From positions 1-13,203 of the forward strand of contig JAUSKS010000305.1 in NCBI GenBank assembly GCA_030646595.1: 13,203 bases of DNA, written 5' to 3'. Position 1 is the first letter of the stretch; each line of letters starts with the position of its first letter. Below, one piece after another: positions 7,381-13,203 of this stretch. A program made the translations under genes and the position numbers. The DNA comes from Gallionellaceae bacterium. GTDB lineage: Bacteria > Pseudomonadota > Gammaproteobacteria > Burkholderiales > Gallionellaceae. The notes below the pieces were generated by a model that worked only from the letters and a program-made list of their open reading frames with translations, was not told the DNA's origin and did no database searches.

Positions 7381-7764
7381 ATGAAATTAGCACCCCGCAA
7401 AATTAAATGGCTGGCCCGGTTGATGCTGGGGTTGGTGCTATTCACGCAAGGAATAGTAGGTGCCAGCGCCTGCCTGACTGCGGGTGCCAGCCCGGCGCAA
7501 GCTTATGCAGCCCATCCCAATACTACAGCCATGCCGTGCCATGCTGTGGCCCAGCCTAATACCAATGCCTGTCTACAGCAGTGTACCCAAGCTGACCAAG
7601 TCAGCTTGGATCATAGTATTTCAACCGTAGCCCCAGTAGCGGTTGCCATATTGACTCTGCCACTATCCACTACGCCTATTAATCACCTCCAGGTTTACCC
7701 ATCGCATGTTGCGCTCAATACCGGCCCGCCCTTATCCATCCGTTTCTGCTCCTTTCTGATTTAA
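7381..7764 (+). CDS. Small secreted Cys/Met/His protein at head of copper efflux operon
   Basis: The 127-residue product has a basic N-terminus and hydrophobic signal segment (residues 9-29, LARLMLGLVLFTQGIVGASAC), so it is exported or membrane-anchored. The middle holds likely metal ligands (AMPCHAV and NACLQQCTQ). The C-terminus reads GPPLSIRFCSFLI, resembling the tails of small hypothetical proteins that precede czc/cus operons in Betaproteobacteria. I recall those as CopL-like, but cannot assign a named family firmly. It is separated from the cusC-like gene by about 90 bases and probably shares its promoter. A periplasmic copper-binding or sensing role is inference. No clear Shine-Dalgarno is visible before the ATG. 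Confidence 0.7.
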   Translation: MKLAPRKIKWLARLMLGLVLFTQGIVGASACLTAGASPAQAYAAHPNTTAMPCHAVAQPNTNACLQQCTQADQVSLDHSISTVAPVAVAILTLPLSTTPINHLQVYPSHVALNTGPPLSIRFCSFLI

Positions 7765-7785
7765 CTTTTCCCCGCGCCTGACCTG

Positions 7786-7802
7786 TTCCGCCTGCTGCGG
7801 AA
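7786..7802 (+). other. Short hairpin between small copper protein gene and cusC-like gene
   Basis: TTCCGC, a five-base loop CTGCT, then GCGGAA form a perfect 6-bp stem in the 91-base gap. No T-run follows, so it is not a classical terminator. It may be an mRNA processing or stability element. Confidence 0.3.
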
Positions 7803-7855
7803 TATCTGGTTATGCGCTGATGTTCTCGTTTTTTACCCGCATTTGGAGAATCATC

Positions 7856-9106
7856 ATGGGACGTTTATCAAGAAATATTTATTCGCTGGTGTGCTTGCTC
7901 AGTTATGTGGCATGCAGTTACTCAGCCTGGGGCGCAGACTCTGCGCCCGGCGCTGACGTGACTAAACTCCTGCAACTGGCGCGGCAGCAGAATCCGGAAT
8001 TCGCTGCCACGCGTCTGGAAGCAGACGCAGCAGCAGAACGGATCGCATCTGCCGCTGCCTTGCCTGATCCGGTGTTGCGCACCGAATTGCGTGACTTTAC
8101 CAACCAGAGCGGGAATCCCTCTGTTTATTATCGCGTCATGCAAACCCTGCCCTGGCCTGGCAAGCGCGGCTTGCAACAGGAAGTGGCTGAGGCTGAAAGC
8201 AAACAGGCGCAGGGACGGAGCGCGTTAAGCTGGGCCGAGCTGGCAGCCAGAATCAAGATTAATTTTGCACAATATTATGTGCTGGTGCGCAGCGAAAAAT
8301 TGACACAAGAGATATTCGATCTGGTTACCCGCCTGGAACATATCGCCCAGGCGCGCTATGCCACCGGGCTGGCTCCGCAACAGGATGTAATCCGTGCGCA
8401 GATGGAGCAGACCGAATTGCGTCGCGATCTGGTCATGCTGAACACCGATCAGCATCACGCCATGACCCGTCTCAACACATTATTGCAACGCGAGCCTTAT
8501 GCACCCCTGGCAGAGCCCCAGCACCTGCGCCCATTACCTGCTGCAGACAAGCTGACCCTGGCAGCACTGGAAGAAAGATTGCGCATACACAATCCACAAC
8601 TCTTCACCCTGAATGCGCAGTTGGCGACGGCAGAAAAAAGCCGCGCTTTGACTTTAAAAAATCGCTATCCAGATATCACGGTCGGCCTGGCACCAACTCA
8701 AATTAGAGGGAAAATCACAGAATGGGAATTGATGTTCGAGCTGAATATCCCGCTGCAACAACAATCTCGCCGCTCACGCGAGCGCGAGGCAGATACCCTG
8801 TTGGCCGCAGCGCGTAGCCGCAAGGAGGCAGCAGCTAATCAATTACTGGGGGATTTAGTCGAGAACGTGCTGGCGCTCGATGCGGCGCAACGGCTGGTTA
8901 CCCTTAACGCAAACAGCTTGCAGCCGCAGGCAGAAGCCAGCTTGCAGGCAGCGCTGGCGGGCTACCAGAATGGCAAGGTGGATTTCGCCACCTTGCTCGA
9001 CGCGCAGCGGCAAATTCTCAAGGCCAAGCTGGATGTATTAAATGCCCAGGCAGAAGCGCAAACACGCTTGGCCGAAATTGAAAAATTAGTAGGAGAAGAA
9101 TTATGA
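7856..9106 (+). CDS. cusC: CusC/CzcC-like outer-membrane efflux channel (TolC family)
   Basis: This is the outer-membrane factor of the tripartite pump. I prefer ATG 7856 over 7820 because TTGGAGAA sits 7-8 bases before it and a clean signal peptide then begins (MGRLSRNIYSLVCLL, cleavage near AWGA before DSAPG). The 416-residue product shows the TolC-family outer membrane efflux layout: VTKLLQLARQQNPEFAATRLEA, then ALPDPVLRTELRDF, then two long alpha-helical halves (QARYATGLAPQQDVIRAQMEQTELRRDL and GYQNGKVDFATLLDAQRQIL). The lipoprotein Cys seen in E. coli CusC is not convincing here. The stop overlaps the next start as ATGA, so it is coupled to the adaptor. The gene name follows from the operon rather than from sequence alone. 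Confidence 0.88.
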   Translation: MGRLSRNIYSLVCLLSYVACSYSAWGADSAPGADVTKLLQLARQQNPEFAATRLEADAAAERIASAAALPDPVLRTELRDFTNQSGNPSVYYRVMQTLPWPGKRGLQQEVAEAESKQAQGRSALSWAELAARIKINFAQYYVLVRSEKLTQEIFDLVTRLEHIAQARYATGLAPQQDVIRAQMEQTELRRDLVMLNTDQHHAMTRLNTLLQREPYAPLAEPQHLRPLPAADKLTLAALEERLRIHNPQLFTLNAQLATAEKSRALTLKNRYPDITVGLAPTQIRGKITEWELMFELNIPLQQQSRRSREREADTLLAAARSRKEAAANQLLGDLVENVLALDAAQRLVTLNANSLQPQAEASLQAALAGYQNGKVDFATLLDAQRQILKAKLDVLNAQAEAQTRLAEIEKLVGEEL

Positions 9107-10347
9107 AACGTAGCGTGGGATGGATATTGGTGTTGCTTGTCGCAGTGGCACTAGGCTACTGGGCAAGCGCACAGAAGACAGAAAAAACAACGCCTGAGAC
9201 GCCGCGCAAAATTCTCTATTACCGCAATCCGATGGGGCTACCTGATACCTCACTCGTGCCCAAGAAAGATGCGATGGATATGGACTACATCCCTGTGTAT
9301 GAGGGGGAAGAAAATGCCATGGGTAACCAAATCCAGATTAGCGTGGAAAAAATACAAAAGCTGGGCGTGAAAACCGAGGTTGCTGCTTTGCGCAAATTGA
9401 CGCAAACCGTACGTGCCGTCGGGCGCATCGAACCGAACGAGCGCCGTGTCTACAGCATTGCGCCGAAATTTGAAGGCTGGGTAGAAAAGCTGCACGTCAA
9501 TGCAGTCGGTGATGTGGTCAAACTCGGGCAGCCCTTGTTCGAAATTTACAGTCCGGAACTGGTTTCTGCGCAGCGCGAATATCTGATTGCGGCCAATGGA
9601 GTAACCGCCATGCAGACAGCCGCGTCAGAGGCGCAGAATGGAATGCAGACCCTGGCCGATTCCAGCCTGACGCGACTGCAAAGTTGGGACATCAATGACA
9701 GTGAATTGCAGCAGTTGCGCAAAACGGGCGAGGTCAAACGCACCTTGGTTTATCGCTCGCCAGTGCTCGGTGTTGTCCTGGAAAAACCGGCGGTGCAGGG
9801 CATGCGCTTCATGCCAGGCGAGATGATGTACAAGATCGCCGATCTGTCCACAGTATGGATCATGGCCGATGTGTTTGAGCAAGACATTGGGCTGATCAAG
9901 GTCGGGCAAGCGGCGCAGGTGTGGCTGGATGCTTTTCCCGGGCGCGAATTTAAAACACGCGTGGCCTATATTTATCCAACGCTAAACGAACAGACACGAA
10001 CCATCCCGGTGCGTCTGGAAATGGCCAATGGCGAGGCGCTGCTGCGCCCCGGTATGTATGCCCAGGTCGAACTGCTCGCAGCCAGCGACAAGGCCGCGAC
10101 AGTCACCGTGCCCGATTCGGCAGTAATACACAGCGGTCAGCGCACCTTGGTGCTGGTGGAATTGGGTGCAGGTCGCTATGAAGCGCGCGAGGTGAAGCTG
10201 GGCAGACATGCGGACGATTACATTGAAGTGACAGAGGGAATTTCCCAAGACGAAAAAGTGGTGGTCAGCGCCAACTTTTTGATTGACGCCGAGAGCAATC
10301 TTAAAGCGGTGATTGGTGGCTTGGGCAGCGCACATACGGGGCATTAA
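9103..10347 (+). CDS. cusB: CusB-like periplasmic adaptor (membrane fusion protein) for Cu(I)/Ag(I) efflux
   Basis: The 414-residue adaptor has an N-terminal anchor at residues 5-22. A heavy-metal-binding segment follows at about 38-69 (YYRNPMGLPDTS, then KKDAMDMDYIPVYEGE). Met44, Met58 and Met60 mirror the three methionines that bind Cu(I)/Ag(I) in E. coli CusB (an M, about 14 residues, then MDM). After it come the usual HlyD-type parts: a beta-barrel start (VRAVGRIEPNERRVYSIAPKFEGWVEKL), a helical hairpin (PLFEIYSPELVSAQREYL), and a C-terminal barrel and membrane-proximal region (IYPTLNEQTRTIPVRLEM, LRPGMYAQVEL). GGAGAAG precedes the ATG. The next operon gene, cusA, would normally follow at once, but 653 bases with a DUF559 module intervene. 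Confidence 0.92.
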   Translation: MKRSVGWILVLLVAVALGYWASAQKTEKTTPETPRKILYYRNPMGLPDTSLVPKKDAMDMDYIPVYEGEENAMGNQIQISVEKIQKLGVKTEVAALRKLTQTVRAVGRIEPNERRVYSIAPKFEGWVEKLHVNAVGDVVKLGQPLFEIYSPELVSAQREYLIAANGVTAMQTAASEAQNGMQTLADSSLTRLQSWDINDSELQQLRKTGEVKRTLVYRSPVLGVVLEKPAVQGMRFMPGEMMYKIADLSTVWIMADVFEQDIGLIKVGQAAQVWLDAFPGREFKTRVAYIYPTLNEQTRTIPVRLEMANGEALLRPGMYAQVELLAASDKAATVTVPDSAVIHSGQRTLVLVELGAGRYEAREVKLGRHADDYIEVTEGISQDEKVVVSANFLIDAESNLKAVIGGLGSAHTGH

Positions 10348-10362
10348 AATTTTCTCTGTAAA

Positions 10363-10503
10363 CCCCATTCCCACCCCAGCCCCTCCCCTTGCACCCGCTA
10401 GGGGTAGGCCGTGGTTGTAAAGCCGCTAAAGCGGCAACAGCCACGCTCAAGGGGAGGGAGCGGTTCCTTCCCCTTCAAGGGGAAGGCTAGGATGGGGATG
10501 GGG
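10363..10503 (+). repeat. Left terminal inverted repeat of the DUF559 module
   Basis: It holds an outer palindrome, CCCCTCCCCTTG (10380-10391) against CAAGGGGAGGGAG (10448-10460), whose loop has been filled by a 56-base insert. It also holds an inner perfect palindrome at 10466-10486 (arms CCTTCCCCTT and AAGGGGAAGG around one C), then GCTAGGATGGGGATGGGG. Compared with the right repeat it lacks about 13 bases in the linker after GGGAGCG. Confidence 0.75.
10392..10447. repeat. Nested hairpin inserted in the loop of the left palindrome
   Basis: Inside the outer palindrome loop is a second structured unit. CGTGG (10410-10414) pairs with CCACG (10441-10445), TTGT with ACAG or wobble partners, and the inner stem is GCCGCT (10422-10427) with AGCGGC (10430-10435). 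The right terminal repeat has no such insert, so this is either a second palindromic element nested in the first or a spacer lost elsewhere. Confidence 0.55.
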
Positions 10504-10528
10504 TAAATAAGCCACAGAAAGAAAAATC

Positions 10529-10900
10529 ATGAAAGGTCAAACCAACCAACATATCCTCGCCAACAAATTGCAGCGCAAGCTGCGTAAAACGATGACGGAT
10601 GCCGAAAAAAAACTTTGGCAACAATTGCGCGGCAAACAATTCGATGGCTACAAATTTCGCAGGCAACACCCATTCGACGATTTCATATTGGATTTTGTTT
10701 GCCTGGAAGCAAAGCTGGTGGTGGAGGTAGATGGTGGGCAACATTTTGAATCCAGCCGCGATAAAACACGTGACGGGGTGCTGACTCAAGCAGGTTTTCG
10801 AGTGGTTCGGTTTTGGAATAATCAGGTTTTGAATGAGATGGAATCGGTTGTCGAATTTATTTGGCTGGAGCTTAAGAGGCCGAACCCATCCCCATCCTAG
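10529..10900 (+). CDS. DUF559 family endonuclease-like protein (Vsr/PD-(D/E)XK fold)
   Basis: The 123-residue protein has the DUF559 signature throughout: NKLQRKLRKTMTDAEKKLWQ at 12-31, GYKFRRQHPFDDFILDFVC at 40-58, then the nuclease core KLVVEVDGGQHFE at 62-74, and RVVRFWNNQVL at 91-101. Likely catalytic residues are D55, E66, D68 and H72, by analogy with Vsr-like nucleases. The last residues (PNPSPS) and the stop TAG are encoded by the right terminal repeat, so gene and repeat are physically one unit. Upstream AGAAAGAAAAA is a weak ribosome binding site. Family members are uncharacterised but are predicted DNA nucleases. Lying between two copper pump genes, it has no evident role in copper export. 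I infer that it is the mobility or homing-like enzyme of the flanking repeats. Confidence 0.88.
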   Translation: MKGQTNQHILANKLQRKLRKTMTDAEKKLWQQLRGKQFDGYKFRRQHPFDDFILDFVCLEAKLVVEVDGGQHFESSRDKTRDGVLTQAGFRVVRFWNNQVLNEMESVVEFIWLELKRPNPSPS

Positions 10901-10979
10901 CCTTCCCCTTGAAGGGGAAGGAACTGGCTCCTCGCTACGCTCCCTCCCCTTCAAGGGGAAGGCTGGGGTGGGGATGGGG
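10885..10979 (-). repeat. Right terminal inverted repeat of the DUF559 module
   Basis: Two palindromes lie back to back: a perfect one at 10901-10921 (CCTTCCCCTT, G, AAGGGGAAGG), directly after the DUF559 stop codon, and one at 10943-10962 with one arm mismatch. The reverse complement aligns with the left repeat, apart from the left nested insert and a short linker gap. The first hairpin could also act as a terminator or mRNA-stabilising structure, though no T-run follows. Confidence 0.75.
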
Positions 10980-11000
10980 TAAAAGCAAATGGAGAATTAA

Positions 11001-13203
11001 ATGTTAACCAAAATCATCACATGGTCTGCCCGCAATATTTTTCTGGTGTTGCTGGCGGCGTTGTTCATTATCGCCGCTGGCGTGTATGCAGTCATCAAAA
11101 CACCACTGGATGCTATTCCTGACTTATCAGATGTACAGGTCATTGTGTACACCGAATACCCCGGCCAGGCACCACAGGTAGTGGAAGACCAGGTCACTTA
11201 TCCGCTCACCACTGCCATGTTGTCAGTGCCGAAATCTAAAGTGGTACGCGGTTTTTCTTTTTTTGGCGCGTCTTTCGTATATGTGATTTTTGAAGATGGC
11301 ACAGACATTTACTGGGCGCGCTCGCGCGTTCTGGAATATCTCAACTTTGCTGCCGGACGTTTACCGCGCGGCGTCATTCCGGCGCTGGGCCCGGACGCTA
11401 CCGGCGTGGGTTGGGTTTATCAATACGTGATCATAGGCGCGCAACGTACCCTAGCCGAATTGCGCACCATACAGGATTGGTTTGTGCGCTATCAATTGAC
11501 CAAAGCGCATGGCGTAGCTGAAGTCGCCAGCATAGGCGGCTTCGTCAAGCAATATCAGGTGGTGGTAGACCCGCGCAAGCTACAGGCTTACGGCATTCCC
11601 TTGAGTAAAGTGTCCCAGGTTATACGCGACAGCAATCGCGATGTGGGCGGGCGGGTTATCGAAATGGCCGAGGCCGAATACATGGTGCGCGGCAAAGGCT
11701 ATTTGCGCGGCATTGCTGATCTGGAACAACTGGTGGTAAAAAGTGATCGCGGTGTGCCAGTACTGCTGCGCGACGTGGCTCGTATCGAACTGGGCCCGGA
11801 TGAACGGCGCGGCTTGACTGAATTGAATGGCGAGGGCGAAGTGGTATCCGGCATCGTCATGGCGCGCTATGGCCAGAATGCGCTGGAAGTCATCCATAAC
11901 ATCAAGGAAAAAATCAGCGACATCACCAGCGGCTTGCCGTCAGGCGTAGAGATCAAGGCAGTGTATGACCGCTCGGATTTGATTCATCGTGCGATTGATA
12001 ATCTGAAACGTACCCTGCTGGAAGAAAGCATCATTGTCGCCTTGGTGTGTATGTTGTTTCTGCTCCATGTGCGTAGTGCGCTGGTGGCGATCGTAATGTT
12101 GCCGGTGGGCGTATTAATGGCATTTATCCTGATGCGTGTGCTGGGCATGAGCTCGAACATCATGAGCCTGGGTGGCATCGCCATCGCCATCGGGGCAATG
12201 GTGGATGCGGCGATTGTGATGATAGAGAATGCGCATAAACATCTGGAGCGTTTGCAACTCCCTCCCCTTCAAGGGGAGGGCTGGGGAGGGGATGGGGGTA
12301 ATGAAAGGCAGAGAACCCATCCCCATCCTAACCTTCCCCTTGAAGGGGAAGGGACAATGGCGCAACGCGCCCAGGCCATCATCGCCGCCTGCAAAGAAGT
12401 CGGCCCCTCATTATTTTTCAGCCTGCTCATCATCACTGTTTCCTTCTTGCCCGTGTTCACACTGGAAGCACAAGAAGGGCGGCTATTCTCGCCGCTGGCC
12501 TTTACCAAAACTTTCTCCATGGCGGGTGCCGCTTTGTTGTCGGTAACCTTGGTGCCGGTGCTGATGCTGCTATTCATACGCGGCAAGATCATGCCGGAGA
12601 ACAAAAATCCGGTGAACCGTATTCTGATTCAACTCTATCGCCCCATCATAGTATGGGTCATGCGCTATAAAAAATTGACCCTCGCTGTGGCTGTGATGGT
12701 CATGGCCATTACCATTTATCCAGCCATGAAGCTGGGCAGCGAATTCATGCCGGCGCTCAATGAAGGTACGCTGATGTATATGCCCTCCTCCTTGCCCGGC
12801 ATGTCGGTGACCAAGGCCGCAGAACTGATGCAGACGCAGAACAAGATTATTAAAAGTTTTCCTGAAGTGGAGTCTGTGTTCGGCAAGGCCGGGCGCGCGC
12901 AAACAGCTACCGATCCGGCACCGCTGGAAATGTTTGAGACCGTCATTAATCTCAAGCCGCAATCGGAATGGCCTGTCGGCATGACCACAGACAAGCTGAT
13001 CAAGGAAATGGATCAGGCCCTGCAATTTCCCGGCGTAGCCAATGCCTGGACCATGCCCATCAAAGCGCGCATAGACATGCTCTCCACCGGCATCCGCACA
13101 CCTATCGGCATTAAAGTGTTCGGCAAAAATCTGCAAGGAATCGAGGAAATCGCACGGCAAGTGGAGGCGGTAGTCAAACAAGTTCCCGGCACCACCAGCG
13201 CCT
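11001..13203 (+). CDS. cusA: CusA-like Cu(I)/Ag(I) RND efflux pump, C-terminus outside window
   Basis: The frame from ATG 11001 (GGAG six bases upstream) is open to the window edge (734 codons). The inner-membrane proton-driven pump is recognised by AIPDLSDVQVIV, GVAEVASIGGFVKQYQVVVDP, and the transmembrane segment with the proton-relay Asp402 (GAMVDAAIVMIENAHKH; D405 in E. coli). The three substrate methionines are at 594 (YMPSSLPGMS), 644 (APLEMFET) and 693 (RIDMLSTGI), with the same 50- and 49-residue spacing as M573, M623 and M672 of E. coli CusA. This supports Cu(I)/Ag(I) rather than Zn/Co/Cd. Asp402 is 3 residues earlier than in E. coli while Met594 is 21 later. The difference comes from an in-frame repeat insertion in the loop after HKHLE. 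The pump is probably still functional, since no stop or frameshift appears. Confidence 0.93.
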   Translation, partial: MLTKIITWSARNIFLVLLAALFIIAAGVYAVIKTPLDAIPDLSDVQVIVYTEYPGQAPQVVEDQVTYPLTTAMLSVPKSKVVRGFSFFGASFVYVIFEDGTDIYWARSRVLEYLNFAAGRLPRGVIPALGPDATGVGWVYQYVIIGAQRTLAELRTIQDWFVRYQLTKAHGVAEVASIGGFVKQYQVVVDPRKLQAYGIPLSKVSQVIRDSNRDVGGRVIEMAEAEYMVRGKGYLRGIADLEQLVVKSDRGVPVLLRDVARIELGPDERRGLTELNGEGEVVSGIVMARYGQNALEVIHNIKEKISDITSGLPSGVEIKAVYDRSDLIHRAIDNLKRTLLEESIIVALVCMLFLLHVRSALVAIVMLPVGVLMAFILMRVLGMSSNIMSLGGIAIAIGAMVDAAIVMIENAHKHLERLQLPPLQGEGWGGDGGNERQRTHPHPNLPLEGEGTMAQRAQAIIAACKEVGPSLFFSLLIITVSFLPVFTLEAQEGRLFSPLAFTKTFSMAGAALLSVTLVPVLMLLFIRGKIMPENKNPVNRILIQLYRPIIVWVMRYKKLTLAVAVMVMAITIYPAMKLGSEFMPALNEGTLMYMPSSLPGMSVTKAAELMQTQNKIIKSFPEVESVFGKAGRAQTATDPAPLEMFETVINLKPQSEWPVGMTTDKLIKEMDQALQFPGVANAWTMPIKARIDMLSTGIRTPIGIKVFGKNLQGIEEIARQVEAVVKQVPGTTSA
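12258..12356. repeat. In-frame copy of the DUF559-module repeats, gene-less derivative, inside cusA
   Basis: Two perfect palindromes sit at 12260-12280 (CCCTCCCCTT, C, AAGGGGAGGG) and 12332-12352 (CCTTCCCCTT, G, AAGGGGAAGG), oriented as on either side of the DUF559 gene. Bases 12313-12352 match 10882-10921 at 39 of 40. Between the repeats only TAATGAAAGGCAGA remains; ATGAAAGG equals the first bases of the DUF559 gene. The 99 bases encode a Gly/Pro-rich stretch (LPPLQGEGWGG, then PHPNLPLEGEG) in the cytoplasmic loop between transmembrane helices 4 and 5. Exact ends are uncertain by a few bases. Confidence 0.8.

Larger units (their letters stand above)
10363..10979. mobile_element. DUF559-nuclease palindromic module with long terminal inverted repeats, inserted between cusB and cusA
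   Basis: The 617-bp unit starts CCCCATTCCCACCCCAGCC and ends with its near-exact reverse complement (18 of 19). The repeats continue inward for about 90 bases. Each terminal repeat contains two G/C-rich palindromes of 10-base arms (CCTTCCCCTT/AAGGGGAAGG type) joined by a GGGAGCG...GTTCC linker, then GGATGGGGATGGG facing the gene. TAAA flanks both sides (10359-10362 and 10980-10983), a possible 4-bp target duplication, although TAAA also follows an internal repeat. The cargo is one DUF559 gene. In other bacteria cusB and cusA are normally adjacent, so this unit looks inserted. Mobility by the nuclease is inference. Confidence 0.65.

Noticed and set aside
7856-7960. A lipoprotein signal in the CusC-like protein (YVAC)
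   Set aside because: The residue three before the Cys is Tyr, not Leu/Val/Ile, and a standard cleavage site (AWGA) lies further on.
10901-10921. A strong Rho-independent terminator after the DUF559 gene
   Set aside because: The hairpin is perfect but no T-run follows and the same palindrome occurs inside cusA, so termination is not supported.
10487-10954. A 155-codon minus-strand frame covering the DUF559 gene
   Set aside because: Its termini are Pro/Ser/Gly translations of the repeats and its middle is the antisense of DUF559 motifs.
10363-12356. A CRISPR array, given repeated G/C-rich units
   Set aside because: Units are palindromic doublets in inverted orientation around a gene, with no regular spacing and no unique similar-sized spacers.
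12252-12366. Target-site duplication GCAA around the cusA insert
   Set aside because: The right-hand GCAA lies several bases beyond the repeat end and is too short to be meaningful.
12229-12604. Frames suggesting cusA is interrupted and a new gene starts at the repeat
   Set aside because: The original cusA frame continues without a stop through the repeat and on through the conserved methionines; these frames are shadows of the repeat and of cusA.

Overview
The window looks like the chromosome of a betaproteobacterium. I would guess Nitrosomonadales (Gallionellaceae- or Methylophilaceae-like), from the style of the ArgA, YggX and Cus proteins, the argA-yggX linkage and the MshQ-like surface protein. 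This placement is inference. Base composition is moderate and most genes overlap or nearly touch. No stretch longer than 300 bases lacks a gene.

Left part, minus strand. A large secreted MshQ-like (DUF6701) protein starts at 2395 and stays open to the window edge. Upstream of it is a compact four-gene cassette (3687 to 2373): an AbiEii-like nucleotidyltransferase, a 59-residue unknown protein, an MntA-type minimal nucleotidyltransferase and a HEPN-like partner. The genes overlap by 4 to 8 nt, but the cassette is decaying. Both nucleotidyltransferase genes carry a one-base frameshift near the N-terminus, and the HEPN partner lacks its expected catalytic C-terminus.

Middle, minus strand. argA (arginine synthesis), a membrane GGDEF diguanylate cyclase with HAMP and PAS domains, and yggX form a tight operon (7094 to 3720). 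ArgA has an extra N-terminal tail made of five degenerate hexapeptide repeats. The divergent gap 7095-7380 holds a MITE-like palindromic element and a probable plus-strand promoter.

Right part, plus strand. A Cus-type Cu(I)/Ag(I) efflux operon: a small secreted Cys/Met/His protein, cusC-like outer-membrane factor, cusB-like adaptor and cusA-like RND pump (open at the right edge). Metal-ligand methionines are conserved in CusB and CusA.

The most interesting structure lies in this operon. A 617-bp module with long terminal inverted repeats, encoding a DUF559 endonuclease-like protein, sits between cusB and cusA (10363-10979). A second copy of its inner repeats, with the nuclease gene reduced to a few bases, sits inside cusA at about 12258-12356. 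It keeps the reading frame and adds about 33 residues to a cytoplasmic loop. Together they suggest a nuclease-linked palindromic element that spreads small derivatives, some of which become protein-coding.
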